Assembly: GCA_027625915.1 (NCBI GenBank)
Contig: JANTQA010000015.1
Span: 11,065,001-11,129,000 of the forward strand
Direction of reading: 5' to 3'
Length of the DNA stretch: 64,000 nt
Source: Anaeramoeba flamelloides
Lineage: Eukaryota > Metamonada > Anaeramoebidae
Shown one piece after another: positions 46,610 to 58,721 of the stretch (positions are counted from its first letter, which is position 1; each line of letters opens with the position of its first letter). Made by a program: the position numbers and the translations under genes. The notes under the pieces were generated by a model. It had not been told where the DNA came from. It made no database searches and saw nothing but the letters and a program-made list of their open reading frames with translations.

Positions 46610-48141
46610 GAATTTTTGATGATATCAATACCCAAATCATGATAAAGCTACAAAAATCATGATTATAATTAACAAAATCAGTATATTTTAGAAAATCGCT
46701 ATATTCATTATTATCACAATAAGATAACAAAATCGCGATAATTATTATAAAATCGTAATAAATTCCAAAATATCACAATTAAATAGTAATCGAGAGAGAA
46801 TAGTTGATATATTTTTTAGCTAATTCAGCAATATTTTTTTACAGAAATTTTTTTTGATCAGAAAAAAGAATATGTGATTAAAATTTATAATCCTAAAAAA
46901 CAACAAAAAATAACCTTGGTTCTATCAAGGATAAGATAAAAGAGTTTGATTGAATTTTCTTTTGATTTGTTGACAGATCGATCAACCCTTTTAGGCCAAC
47001 AAAAATAAGAACTAAAGACAAATAAATATTTTCTCAGTCAAGGTGATGTTGTAAATTGTGCTAAATAAAAGATCTTCTAAAAACAACCAACCCTTCACCT
47101 GTTCTTATAAGAATGTGTTCTGGAGTGAAAAAAAATTATTATCTTCTATGAAAGCCGACAGGTGTTGGATAACTTTTCAATATCTTTCACAACAACCTAG
47201 CCACATTATCACCAATTATTAACATTTGTTGTACAATTGTTTTCTTTTTATTTTCATATCTTTGTATGGGGAAGAAAAAACAAGATGAGATTAGAGGTTA
47301 TTGTTTGATACATCACCAATCAGAAGGAAAATTCCTCTTTCTACTTTTTGGATATTTAACCTGTGAAGGTAATAATACCATTTAAAAAGGCAGATTTATT
47401 TTATATTCAAATATATTCTTGAAATGAATTATTATTTGTTTGATCATATAATTAATTTGAGTTTTTTTAATTGTTACAAAAAAATAAAAAAAATAAAAAA
47501 AATTAATTTCCACTACAAACAAACAGTTGGAATTTATAAAGTTTTCTATCTTTCAAAACTTTTAAACACTTGAAAACAATTCAACACCCTTGCAAACATT
47601 TTCAAACATTTTTAAAGGGGGGGCAGTGTTGTTAAAGTCTCAAGGTTGGTTAGAAGTCAAGATATTTTTTTAAAAGTGATTTCAAAAAAAAATAATTTTT
47701 TTCTATAGAATATAAAGCCATTGAAAATTTTACCAAAATCTGGATATCTGAATTAAAAAAAATTAATATATCTAATATATTTTAAATTTTTAATATTTCT
47801 AATGGATTAAAATAAAAAAAAAAAAGATTCAATGTGCTTATTAGCCTTTGTGTGTAATAAACTTATTTTTGAGTCTTTAATAAAATTCCTAAATAGAAAT
47901 TCTGGAATTCGGGTAAAGAGTAGGGGTTATTAACCCCCCCCTCCCCCTCCCCCCTCCCCCCTCAAATAATAAAAAAAATAATAATTTTTCATTTTTTAGT
48001 GATTTTTATCTAATTTTGATAATTTAGAATATCATGGTTTTATGATTTTTCGTAAATAAAGTAGGAAAAATCAAGATTTTTTTAATATTATCACAAATTA
48101 ATTGTTAAAATCATGATAATATATGTTATCGCCAAAACCTC
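46610..48141 (+). mobile_element. ATCGCGAT element, copy B (most decayed)
   Basis: 1532 bp with ends GAATTTTTGATGATATCA and the counterpart CCAAAACCTC, flanked by TA (46608-46609, 48142-48143). Of about seven ATCGCGAT sites near the left end, one is intact; most others show TG or CA in place of CG. It exceeds A and C by about 260 bp, apparently because of an insertion around 47690-47990 that includes a C-rich tract. Confidence 0.75.
47934..47962. repeat. C-rich tract (G-quadruplex potential on minus strand)
   Basis: Four C runs of five to nine, separated by single T. On the minus strand this gives four G runs with one-base loops, a strong quadruplex-forming pattern in otherwise G+C-poor DNA. 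Confidence 0.9.
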
Positions 48142-48379
48142 TATTATTAGAAAAAAGTATTTTGAAGACAAATTTTGAAAGTAAGGTTTGGTGGAATAAT
48201 AATAAATAGGAATTAAGTGAGCATTCCAAGTTTTTAACTTGTTTATTCTCCTCCAAATTAATGAGAAAAAGAAAAAATATCTTTCTTTAAAATTGTTTTT
48301 GTTCCAATTTTTTGTTAGCCTCTCGATTTATACAAGTGCTTTTATAGTAATAAACTAACTTGTTTACTCTTCAAAAAAA

Positions 48380-48840
48380 AAAAGATTTGTTTAAAATACG
48401 TACATACTGGGGTCGATTTTTTTAGTTTATTAGAGGATTGATTTCAAACATTTACTAAAAACACATTAGTAGATCCAAAACTAAATTTAATAAAACCAAA
48501 AATTTAATCAAAAAAAATATGTTTAAAAAATTGAAAAAATTAAAATTCGACCTCTGATTTACTTAGATTCCTTAAAATAAATGAAGGGGTAATAATATTT
48601 CGAATTAAAAGTTTGATACCATATGACACTTAAAAAATATTTTTTTCTATAATATTTACTCAATTAAAATTTTGAAAAATGGAACAATTTACTTTCTGAA
48701 AAACCAATTTTTCAAATTTAAACTCCCAAAAACTTTTTTTTTTAACATTTTGTTTTTCAGATAACAGTTTCAGATTTTAGATATTAAGTGTTTAATCATT
48801 TACTTGAATTTGCTTTATGTTCCTATCGGTGACTTACCAC
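48380..48840 (+). repeat. Diverged dispersed repeat (pair with 34930-35620)
   Basis: Patchy, same-order similarity to 34930-35620, e.g. AAGATTTGTTTAAAATACG, ATGTTTAAAAAATTGAAAAA and ATGACACTTAAAAAAT. Confidence 0.45.
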
Positions 48841-49962
48841 TTAAAATTAATAGAGAAATTGAGATTCTTGTGATTGAAAAAAATAAACTATATCTAAAAA
48901 ATGTTCTACATGATCAATAATTTCAAAAATTCAAATAAAAATGTAATAAAAAAACCAATCAATAGGATCTCATTAAAAAATAACAAATTCCAAATAAAAA
49001 AAAATAACCAAATCCCAAAGACAAAATTTAAAAACTAAAAAAAAAAATCAGTAGATCTAAATCACAAAAAAAATATAGAACCAAAAAAAAAATAAAAGGA
49101 ACACCATTAGATAAAAAATGCAATTAACAAAGAAAATTTTATAAGCTTCTCAATAAAAAAATCCAATTGACAATTTAAAAAATCAAAGAACCTTCAATTC
49201 CAAAAATTCAAAAAAAAAACATTTAAAAGTTTACTCTAATCCCAAAAAATCAAATTTTTTGTAAAAAAATTACTAATTTCTTTTTTTAAATTACCAAAAA
49301 TTTATATTTCTTCAATTTGAAAAAAATTGGTTTCTTTCAGTATACAATCAATTAAATTCGATTTAATCAAATTTGAGGAAATTATATAATGCTCTAAATT
49401 TGACAAAGTTGGGATTTTATAACAATCTTGAGATTAAAATAACTCAAAGGAGAATTCGAAAAAAAGAATAAATTTCATTGATCCCAAAAAATTTCAAAGA
49501 GTTATACTCGAAAACTAACACAGTTGTTTTTAAAAACTAGAATTTAAAACAAGTCAAATTGGAAATTGAATCTTAATCTTTTACAATTTTTTCACAAAAG
49601 GTCCTCGTTTTTGTTTTTTGATTTTTTGATATCTGTTGTAAATCATTTTTTGATTTGTTTTTAATCTCAATTCTATATTAATTAAAAATTACTAAAAAAT
49701 TATTTTTTCAGAATAACTACACCCCTAAGAGTAATTTCAACGTACTTTAGAAAACAAAAAGTTCAATTTTGATTGAAATAAAAATGTATTCCTCATTTGG
49801 ATTACATGATTTACTGTTTTGTTTTTTTCTCAAAAAATATCTCCAATGATAAATGTAAAAGGTTAAAAAGCATGTTTCAAAATCAGAATTCAACAAACTT
49901 GTTGAAATTCTAAAATATCTAAATTTTTATCATTTTTTTCCATTTAGATGTTTTAAAGTGTT

Positions 49963-52249
49963 ATGTCGATCAAATACTTTTTTAAATTAATTACAACACA
50001 CACACAATATATTAGTTTACAGGGATACTTACAATCCAATCAAGAAATTAAAAATCAGCTTACTTTAATTGAAGAAAAAAAAACAAACAATCAATACGGA
50101 TCACCAAAAGAGTTGTCAGATGATTTTAATAATATTTTCCAAACAGTTCGAGAGTAAATTCTTTTCTTTTTTATTTTTAATGATTTGTAAAAAAATAAAC
50201 AGAATAATAAACAAACAAAAAAACCGTTTTAAAACGATCGAACTCTTTAATTATTGATAAAAAATAATTTAACCTTTTCTTTTACCTCAAAGTAAAAACC
50301 CAAAGGATAGCTTTTTAGCAAAATCTGCATCTCGTCTTCAAGGGGAATTAGAAATAAATTTAGAAAAGGCACTGAATTTCAGAGAACCAAAGGCCAACAA
50401 AAACCAACAGAATGATGATAGCGAAGATGAACAGGAACAGGAACAGCAACAGGAACACGAAAACGAAGATGAAGGTGAATATGAAAATGAAGAGTCTGAA
50501 GGCGAAGAGCAGCTTCAAGACGAAGACAAAGATGAAGAAAATGAAGAGGAGGAAGACGAAGACGAAGATGAACAAGAACAAGAACGATCCTATCATTATA
50601 AAGAAAAAGAAAAAAGAAAAGAAAAATACAAAAAGAAAAAAGAAAAAAAACACAAACATGGCTCTCTTCGATCAAAACAAAAGAAGAAAAAGAAGTCAAG
50701 ATCTAAATCAAAAAGTAAAAGAGAAAGAGAAAGAGAAAGAGAAAGGGGAAGAGAAAGGGAACGAGAAAGGGAAAGGAAAAGGCCCAAATCAAAAAGAAGG
50801 GAAACCCATTCCAAATCAAAAAAATACAAAAAGCATGGTAAACATTCCAAAAAACCAAAAATCAAAAGAAAAAGGATTGAATCACAAAACCCAAGAATCA
50901 ATTTGATTGTACCTATAATAGACAAAAATTATAAAAGTTATCGTGACTATTCTAATTCTGATGAAAGTGGTGGTGAGAAATATGTCAAAAGAAAAAAAAA
51001 AAACCACCACAGCTCTTCTCATTATTCTTATTCTGACTCAAATTCAGAAAATGAAAAGTATCGTTCTAATGTCGGAAAATTAGCCAAAAAGGGAACCTTA
51101 TTATTGAAAGATCTATTGCGCGATCGATCAAAAGACAAATACGGGAACCAGAAGAAACGGACTACAAGAGGTGAATATAGATCCATGATTAATAAAGGAA
51201 AAGTCACAAGAAAGAGTCTTAAATTGAAATTCTTTTCTAAGGAACTTTTTTCTGATGAAGAGATTAACAAAATTAAAAAAAAAGTTTCTTCATTGGAGGA
51301 AATTGGTAACGAAAGTGACGAGCTTTATATCGATCAATCAGAATTAAAAAAAAAAAGCATTCGAAAAAAAAAATTGGTGTTACTGCAACCTACAGAAAAA
51401 TATTTTCAAAATATCACAGAAAATGGTGGCAATATTTATAAAGATATTTTCCCACAATTCATCGCTCAAAAAAAAATTAAATTTAATAATTTCTCTTCAT
51501 CGTCTTGGCAATCGATACCTAAAACCCAAATAAAAAATCGCAAAGAAATGAAAATCAACCCAAATCGCGAATACCTTTTCTTGGCACATAACGAAGTCGA
51601 AAATATCGCCTTTAATTTATTTGATACATTGAACTGTATTGATTTTGTAAAAAAAAAAGTAAAGCTCAATAAGAATCCTCATAATAATAATCATAATAAT
51701 AATAATAATGGTACTGGCAGTGATAATAATGGTGATGGTGATAAGGATAATTCAATACAAATTATTGAAAATTATAATCAAAGCAATACTCAAAATAGTT
51801 TGAAATCATTTATTAATCCATTTAGTTTTGGGAATTTCCCTTTTTTCCTTCCGTTTAATCACGATCCACTACAGACCAATCAACAAAAAAAAAAAATAAA
51901 TAAAAAACCAAATAAAAAAAAAAGCGATCGATCTACAAACAAAAATAATATTCCAAATATCCGAAAAAGAACTTTTGTTAATCATTCCTTTTCGAATAAT
52001 AATAATTCACAAAATGCAATTCGGAATTCAAAATATGACGAAAATGATCGAAAAGAAATTGTAAAACAAATTTCTCAATTAGATCCCCAAAATTTGGAAA
52101 AAATCTTTGAGATATTTATCGCAAGATATCCAGATTTATCAAATGAAACTGGATGTGAAATAGATATAAGGAAATTGTCGGATGAACTTTTAGAACAAAT
52201 TATAATGATATTTCAAGAATTACAAGAGAATACAGATGAATTAATTTAA
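49963..52249 (+). CDS. BET-like bromodomain + ET domain protein
   Basis: Exons up to 50153 and 50293-52249, joined by a 139-bp GTAAAT...CAAAG intron. The split codon GA|T gives Asp. The first exon supplies the second half of a bromodomain: LTLIEEKKTNNQYGSPKELS, DDFNNIFQTVR, then D-KNPKDSFLAKSAS, where Asn fits the acetyl-lysine-binding position. Next is an acidic block (Glu/Gln/Asp), then a basic Lys/Arg/Ser block with RE dipeptides, then Asn-rich spacer. The C-terminus (last ~65 residues, NDRKEIVKQISQLD, LEKIFEIFIARYPDLS, EIDIRKLSDELLEQI) matches the ET domain of BET proteins. BET proteins read acetylated histones and recruit transcription factors. From ATG 49963 the product is about 715 residues. 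However, the first bromodomain helix is missing there, so the true start is likely an upstream exon, with an acceptor such as TTTACAG near 50021. Confidence 0.78.
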
Positions 52250-53584
52250 AATTTAAATCAATTTCAATAAACGTTTTTTTTTGTTAATTTTTTTTTATTT
52301 TGATTTATTTTTATTTTTATTTTTGAAATTACACTGAATCTTCATTCATTGATTTCTAAAAATTGTTTATCATTTAAAAGGTTGGAACAGCCATAACACC
52401 CATAAATTTAAATATGTGATAGTTTATTAATAAATCTATATTGTTCACTTTCATACTAATATATCCAAAAATTTGTTAAAAAAAATAAATGAAAAATTTT
52501 GATTTTAAGTAATAGCTAGAATTAAAATTCTGAGAATATTTTTTTTAAAAAAACAGGTAATTGAGAATGGATTTTAAAAATTTATTTCTTTTTTTTTAAG
52601 TATATTTTCCCTTTTTTTTTTAGAAGAGGTTAAAGCCAAATTTATTTGAATTATTTCGGTTATATTTAGTTATTAAGGATGTAGCCACATAAAGTTAAAA
52701 TTTTCAAATTTTAACGTATTTCAATGAGGATCAGATGATTACGTTTTTTTACACTTTTTGTGTCTGGTTGATTTTTGAATATTTCAAATTACTTGGTGAA
52801 AGCTTATAATTGAATTTAATTTCAAAAGTAAAATAAAATGTCACAATAGAATGTCAAGTTGCATTGTATTATTTATTTTAGGTAATGTTAATTTAATTTA
52901 CAAGTATTTCTGTAACAATATTCTGTTATTATATTTTATATCTCTGGAAATAATATTAATTCAATTTAGTGAATTAAGTGAAACTGAAAAGGGGTGAAAT
53001 AAGATTTTTAAATAGAAATCTTGTTGAAATCGAAAGTAAGATTTCATTAAAATAAAAAAAAAAATGTACCATTAGAAATGAAGGGTGGATATTGAAAACT
53101 CTGATAGTTTTTTAATGCCTTTTATATGTGATTTTTTCTTTTACTGGTCTATTATTAAAAATTTGTTGAAACAATTTTACTATTTTTAAGATTTAAAAAA
53201 TTAAGAATTTAATAAATTTAATATAAAATTTGATAAAATCCTATTGAAATTATATTCGTAAAAAAAAAATAAATTTATTATTTAAAAACAAATTTGATAA
53301 TTATAAAGAATTTTATGTAATATATTTTTTTATCAATAAAGCCTGAAATTCTCTTTTTCAAAGGAAAATTTATAAGATAATAATCATTTTTTTTTTCTTT
53401 TTTTGATCTTCAAAATAGTTGAATTTACATAAGATTTGTAAAAAAAATTAACTTTCAAATAATGTTTAAATATAATATGAAAAAATATAATCAAAATGAA
53501 TTTACTATTCAATCGTGAAAAAAAAATCTGATTGTATTTATTTTATTTATTGTTGAAAAGAGAAAATTGTTTTCTTCTGTGTGT

Positions 53585-53740
53585 CCTAATTTACAAACTT
53601 TTTTTAGAAATTTTGTTAGAAAATCACAAATTTTATTATCACTTACTAATGATAATATACATGATGTATTCTTTTTATTAATAATATCTCTGATATTATT
53701 AATTTTTTTATTTTTATTTGTAAAATTCAGATATCCAGAT
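53585..53740 (+). mobile_element. LINE C-terminal fragment
   Basis: LQTFFRNFVRKSQILLSLTN corresponds to the LISKIL/IVSKFL segment of the other LINE scraps. It stays open for about 74 codons but becomes hydrophobic low complexity at the end. Confidence 0.5.
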
Positions 53741-53767
53741 TTTTCGATTTATTTTATAGGCCGGACG

Positions 53768-54225
53768 TTGTTAAATTGTTCTTTAATTTAAGTAAAAAAA
53801 CAAAAATTTATTTAATTTTCTTTTTATTTCTCAAATCAAAAAAAAAACTTTTGTTAATTTTACAGAATTCAAATTAATTAAGTAAAATATTTGATTTTAC
53901 TCTATTCTTTTAAATTCTGGAAAAGCGCCGTTAGGTTTTTTTTACTCTTTGAAATGTAAAGAAACTTTATTTAATTTTCATTACATTCCAAAAATTAAAA
54001 AAAAAAAACGCTGTTAGCTTTTCTTGAGTTTTCTGTTTCTTTGGAAAAACAATAGATTTCCTTTAAGTTTTTTTTTACTTTAGAAATAAACAGAAAATTT
54101 TAATAAATTTTCGGTTTATTTCTAAAGTAAAAAAACCTAGAAAACTGTACAAATAAAACAGAAAACCTAATAAAAGCTAGGCCCTCTACGGCAATTTACA
54201 GTACTCTACGACACGGTCCCATAAA
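53768..54225. repeat. Hairpin array VI
   Basis: Four or five stems. One is CAGAATTCAAATTAATTAAG with TCTATTCTTTTAAATTCTGG. Another is GTTAGGTTTTTTTTACTCTT with its partner. A third is TTTTACTTTAGAAATAAACA paired with TTTATTTCTAAAGTAAAA. The array ends in GCCCTCTACGGCAATTTAC-type linkers abutting the HFLWDR codons of an inverted LINE fragment. Confidence 0.82.
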
Positions 54226-54434
54226 AAATGATCGAAATCTTCAATGATATCAGTATTTAAATTTTCTTTACATAACTCACAATTTTGATTTTTATTTTTA
54301 TGTGATACATAAAAGTACCTATTTAAACAATTACTAAAATTTAGAAAATTTAGAATTGTTTTTGAAGCTTTCCAGTTTATTTTAGAATTGTTTTTGAAAC
54401 TTTCCAGTTTAAAAAATCTGATTGTAAAAATCAA
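54186..54434 (-). mobile_element. LINE C-terminus, inverted
   Basis: The minus strand reads TILNFLNFSNCLNRYFYVSH, then NQNCELCKENLNTDIIEDFD, then HFLWDR. It lines up residue by residue with LINE-2 (TILKFRVFMNC-NRYYYV, FCSLC, NHFLWDR). Open throughout, but stops matching exactly at the array boundary. Confidence 0.75.
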
Positions 54435-55699
54435 ATAAAATTCATGAAATCACTTTTTATTAAAAAATTTTATCTTTAATTTCATTATCTCTGTAATTTT
54501 TAATTCCGGATATTAATAGAATTAGATTATTTTATTGTTTTAGACTATTTTGAGTGAGTTCAGATCATAAAAACATCAAAAAATAATTTTGAATAAACTT
54601 CCATATATTTTATTTGCGGTCTGTTAGAGTAGTTTTACATCTCAAAAACTTTTTTAATTTTAACATCAATTTTTTAATTCTCTCGATAAAAAAATTTCAT
54701 CAAAAAAATTTTATTTAATTAAAGTTTTTTTACAAAATAAGTAATTTTTACAAATACCATGAAACTTATTAATTGGCTCAACTGAAAATGTTGCTCCTTA
54801 AAAAATCTGATATTTGTATTCACAAAACAATAAATTTTATAAAAATGTTTGTGTTATATCTGATTTTTTGTAAAAGTATTTTTGATTTTCATATTTCTTT
54901 TTCCTCCTCAAAACTTTTTCATTTGATTATTGAGTCATATTTGTATTTATTAAAGATATCAAATATACTAATCAGTCCCCCCATTTGCACTTACCCAAAA
55001 AATTTCATATTTTTTGTTAAATTTTTCTAATTTACAGTTATCAAAAAATAACCCTTTTTCAAAATCAAATCCATACTTTTCTTTTTTCATGTTTCAAGAC
55101 AAATTTAAATCACTACTCAATATTATATCCAAATCGGTAACAAATTTGAAGGTACAACTTTTTTATATTTTAAGCAAAAATTATTATTTCGAATATAATT
55201 CGTTCAAAAATTTTATGAAATTTTATGAAATTTTATGAATTTTGAGTTTTTTGTTTTTTGGGTGTAAAATTTTTCTGAAAAATTAACTTAATATTTTGAA
55301 AACAATTTTCCAATTTGATCCTTCGATTTATAGAATTTCTTTTTTAATAATAGAGATTTAAGAATCCAAGACCAGATTAACTTCGTGTTTATTGTCAGTT
55401 TCTTTAATCGTTTAATGTATAGGTCTTCAATAACAAAAAAAACACACTTTTTATTTCAAAATACGGATTAAATTTGTACAAACAGGTAATTTAAATAACA
55501 AACAACACAAAACCGAAAAAATATAACACTTTTGTGAAAACTATAAATTAATTTTATTCTGTAAAAATAATTTCTTTCAAGGTCAATCTCCAAAGATAAC
55601 GAATTCCCAAAATAGAGCAAGATCTCTGTACAAAAAAAAAATATTTAGAATCATTTTTACAAACTTTTTTCCAAAACCTTTTCTTCTTTTACAATCGAC

Positions 55700-58683
55700 A
55701 TGAGAAAAAAAAAAGCAGTTTATAAACAAACAAACTCAAGAAATTTACAAAATAGGAGCCTTCTTTCCAGAACGTTAATAAATTCTCCACCTAAAGAAAT
55801 TCTGAACCACATTAATGAAAACAATGTCAATAAGTGTTTGTTGAAAACGAAAAAACAATCTTATACTCCACTGATTTTTGTTTTAAAATATAGAAATCAA
55901 ATGAACGAAATCTTAGATGTTGTGCAGTCGTTAATAGATGTTGGTGCTGATATTTGTAAAATATGCTCAGAAGTACGTTTTTGTAATTCATCAAATCTCT
56001 TTTTTTTCTTTTTATCTTTTTTTTTATACAAACCTAAAAAATCGTAGTTTTTTTCAAAAAACTTGGAACTCAATGTTTTGAACCAAAATGTATCAACGAA
56101 GAAATAGAACAAAGAAGAAAAACTTTTTTTCAAACTCCTTGTTTTTAACTTTTTGAAAACTACGAACAAAACGAAAAAATTAATCATTAATGATCCTTTT
56201 GCACACCCCTAACTCAAAGGGTCATTACCTCAGACATTAAAAACTTTTTTAATTCTTTTCCTTTTTGAACCGAAAGCATTTAAATAGTTTTAAGATACAA
56301 ATTTGAAACAAAACACAATATAAACTAAAAGAAAAGAATGATTAATTAAATCAAAAACAATCAAAAAAAAACCTTTTGGATCCCGCTTTTTGCAAAAAAA
56401 AACATCCTCCCAAACTCTGAAATTGGATATTTATTTTTGTTCACTCGATTTCTTTTCTGTTCAAGTCATTATGGTGACAATTTTCTTTTCAAATCCAAAA
56501 TTTTTTTTCTTTTATTTTAAGAGTTTTAATGCCAACTAAAAACAAACCAACACGTATCCTATTACAGATTTCGAAAAATCAACAATGAAAAATGATGGCT
56601 TTTTTTTACAAAAGTAACGCCATTATTTTCAGATCGAACGAGAAACACTTTTCATCTCATCTTGTGTTTTTTTTTATTCATGTTATTGCTTTGTCCGTTA
56701 TCATTCTATCTTAAAAAAAAAAAAGAATTAATCTTTAATTACACTATATAAGAATCTTATGAGTTAAAAACGATCTAAGTAAAGTTAGATAGATCTCTTC
56801 GAATAAAGATTTGAAGTAAATGAAAAAACTATCTAAAATTTAAGTGAAAATTTTTTCCCATTTAACAGTTAGGGAAAAAAGTTCAACATGGTTTTTTATT
56901 GGGAACCTTAATAAAATCACAGAAATCACAGAAATCACAGAAATCACAGAAACCTGAAAATGAAAAGTAAAATCAATTAATAAAAAAAAAAAACAAATTG
57001 ACTTTAAAGAATAATTCATTATATTATTTTCAAACAAATCAACAAAAACAATCTAAATCTCCTTGATTATCAAAATTGCAAATTGTGGTTTTGAAGATCA
57101 CAAAAATAGTCAAATTTTTTCAACAAATTTTTAATAAATGATCAATCAAATAAAAATCCAAATACCAAGAGATAGTATTCAAAAAAACTGTTATTGTGTC
57201 GAATCCTTCATTTTGTATATAATTATTTTATTTGTTTTCTTTTAGAAATTTATCCTAATTTTCATTTCAAGTAAGGTTAACAATTAAAAATCGTTTTGAA
57301 CTTTTTTTTCTGTTTCACTTTTTTTACCAACTGTAATAGTTATTTCAAATCATTTATCTATTAACATCAAAACTCTTTGGGATGTAAAAAATAATATGCG
57401 GTTCGAATCTTGGAAAAGAAAAGTTTTATTAAGCAATAACTGAAACGTTTTATTAATTGCCAAACATTTTTTTCAAGTGCTTTTTAAAACTTTTGTTTTT
57501 CGCATTTTTAAAAATGACTGTATTAAGTATTTACTCTTGATAAGCAATCAATTTTTTATAATAATATAGAACTTATTTATGATAATTCCACAAAATAAAA
57601 AATGAAAATCCAATTACATATCAACCCAAGAAAAATCATAAACTAGTCTTTTAAAAAATTTACTATTTTTCCAAGAAAAAAGTAAAATTAAAAATAAAAG
57701 ATTTTCTCATTTTTCAAAAAAAAAAAAAAAGGCAAGAGAGATATAAAACTAATAGTTTTTACGATTTCAATTTAATAATTTGTTGTCTACGTTAATTTTA
57801 TTTTATGAAAAAAATATTAGTTAATTTATTGATATTACAAATAATTTTTTTTTTTTTATCAAATTTATTTACTAAAAGCAAAAAAAAAAAAAAAGGCAAA
57901 TAAGTAAACTCTTTTTCAGACGCGTTTCATTAAGTTTACATAAATTTTCAAAGTTTTTTTTTTATTTTTTGAGAAAATTTAATTGTTTTTTAATCAAAAT
58001 TAAAACATTGAAATACATTTCTTAGGGTTTGAAATTATTTTCAGTTTTTTTTTTTAAAGTAAAAAAAGTAGAGTAAAATCTTTTATTTTACTCGATAATT
58101 TTAAATTGAGGATAAATTTAACGATTTTTTATTCTTTCATTTTTGTGATCAAAAAAATCATTAAATTTTTGGAAAAAAAAACAAAATCAAATCATTTAGC
58201 TATCAATTTGCTTTGTGGCAAATTCTATGTTTATTCTAAATTCAAATACTTATAATTTTCTGTATTAATTTATGTAATTCTCAAAAAAATTAATTATTTA
58301 TAATTTAATTTTTGTTCTCTCTACTTATATCTTATTATTATTTTATTTTAAATAGAAGAAATTGGTAAATATTTTTTTTTCTCTTTTTTTTTTGAAAACA
58401 AATTTCTTAATCTCAATAAAAATTCTATGTTTTTTTGTTACAACAAAAAAGAAACAACCGATACATTATGTTTGTAAGCATATAACAAATATTGATATTT
58501 TTAGAAATATGATCAATCTTTTCTTGACTAATGGTGCGTCATTAAAAACTTTCACTAAGGTTTGAATTTGTTTTTTTTTAGATCTTATTTAATGAATAAT
58601 TGTAATTTTTTTTATAAAAATAAATCCAAAAAAAAAATCACATCTATCAAAAAATAATAAAATATTTCCACAAACAGATGTGT

Positions 58684-58721
<38 letters not shown>

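Larger units (their letters stand above)
44865..49962. other. Intergenic region, repeats only
   Basis: No gene seen. Contains dispersed repeat D1, ATCGCGAT element B with a C-rich tract, and a diverged repeat at 48380-48840. A first exon of the bromodomain gene may lie near its right end, but I cannot locate it. Confidence 0.6.
52250..55699. other. Intergenic region with LINE and hairpin debris
   Basis: No gene. Positions 52250-53560 and 54435-55690 show nothing beyond A+T-rich DNA. The middle holds a plus-strand LINE scrap, hairpin array VI and a minus-strand LINE C-terminus. Confidence 0.6.

Noticed and set aside
49963-49995. MSIKYFFKLI read as the PMDLxTIKKKL part of a bromodomain
   Set aside because: The better match to that motif is QLTLIEEKKTNNQYGSP further on; the earlier one would leave a ~25-residue insertion and has a stop just upstream.
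56926-56960. Tandem ATCACAGAA units as a possible CRISPR-like array
   Set aside because: Four short contiguous units without spacers; a simple microsatellite within a MITE, in a eukaryotic genome.
57375-57410. GGTTCGAATC resembling a tRNA T-loop
   Set aside because: No matching T-stem, anticodon arm or acceptor stem can be drawn in the 90 bases around it.
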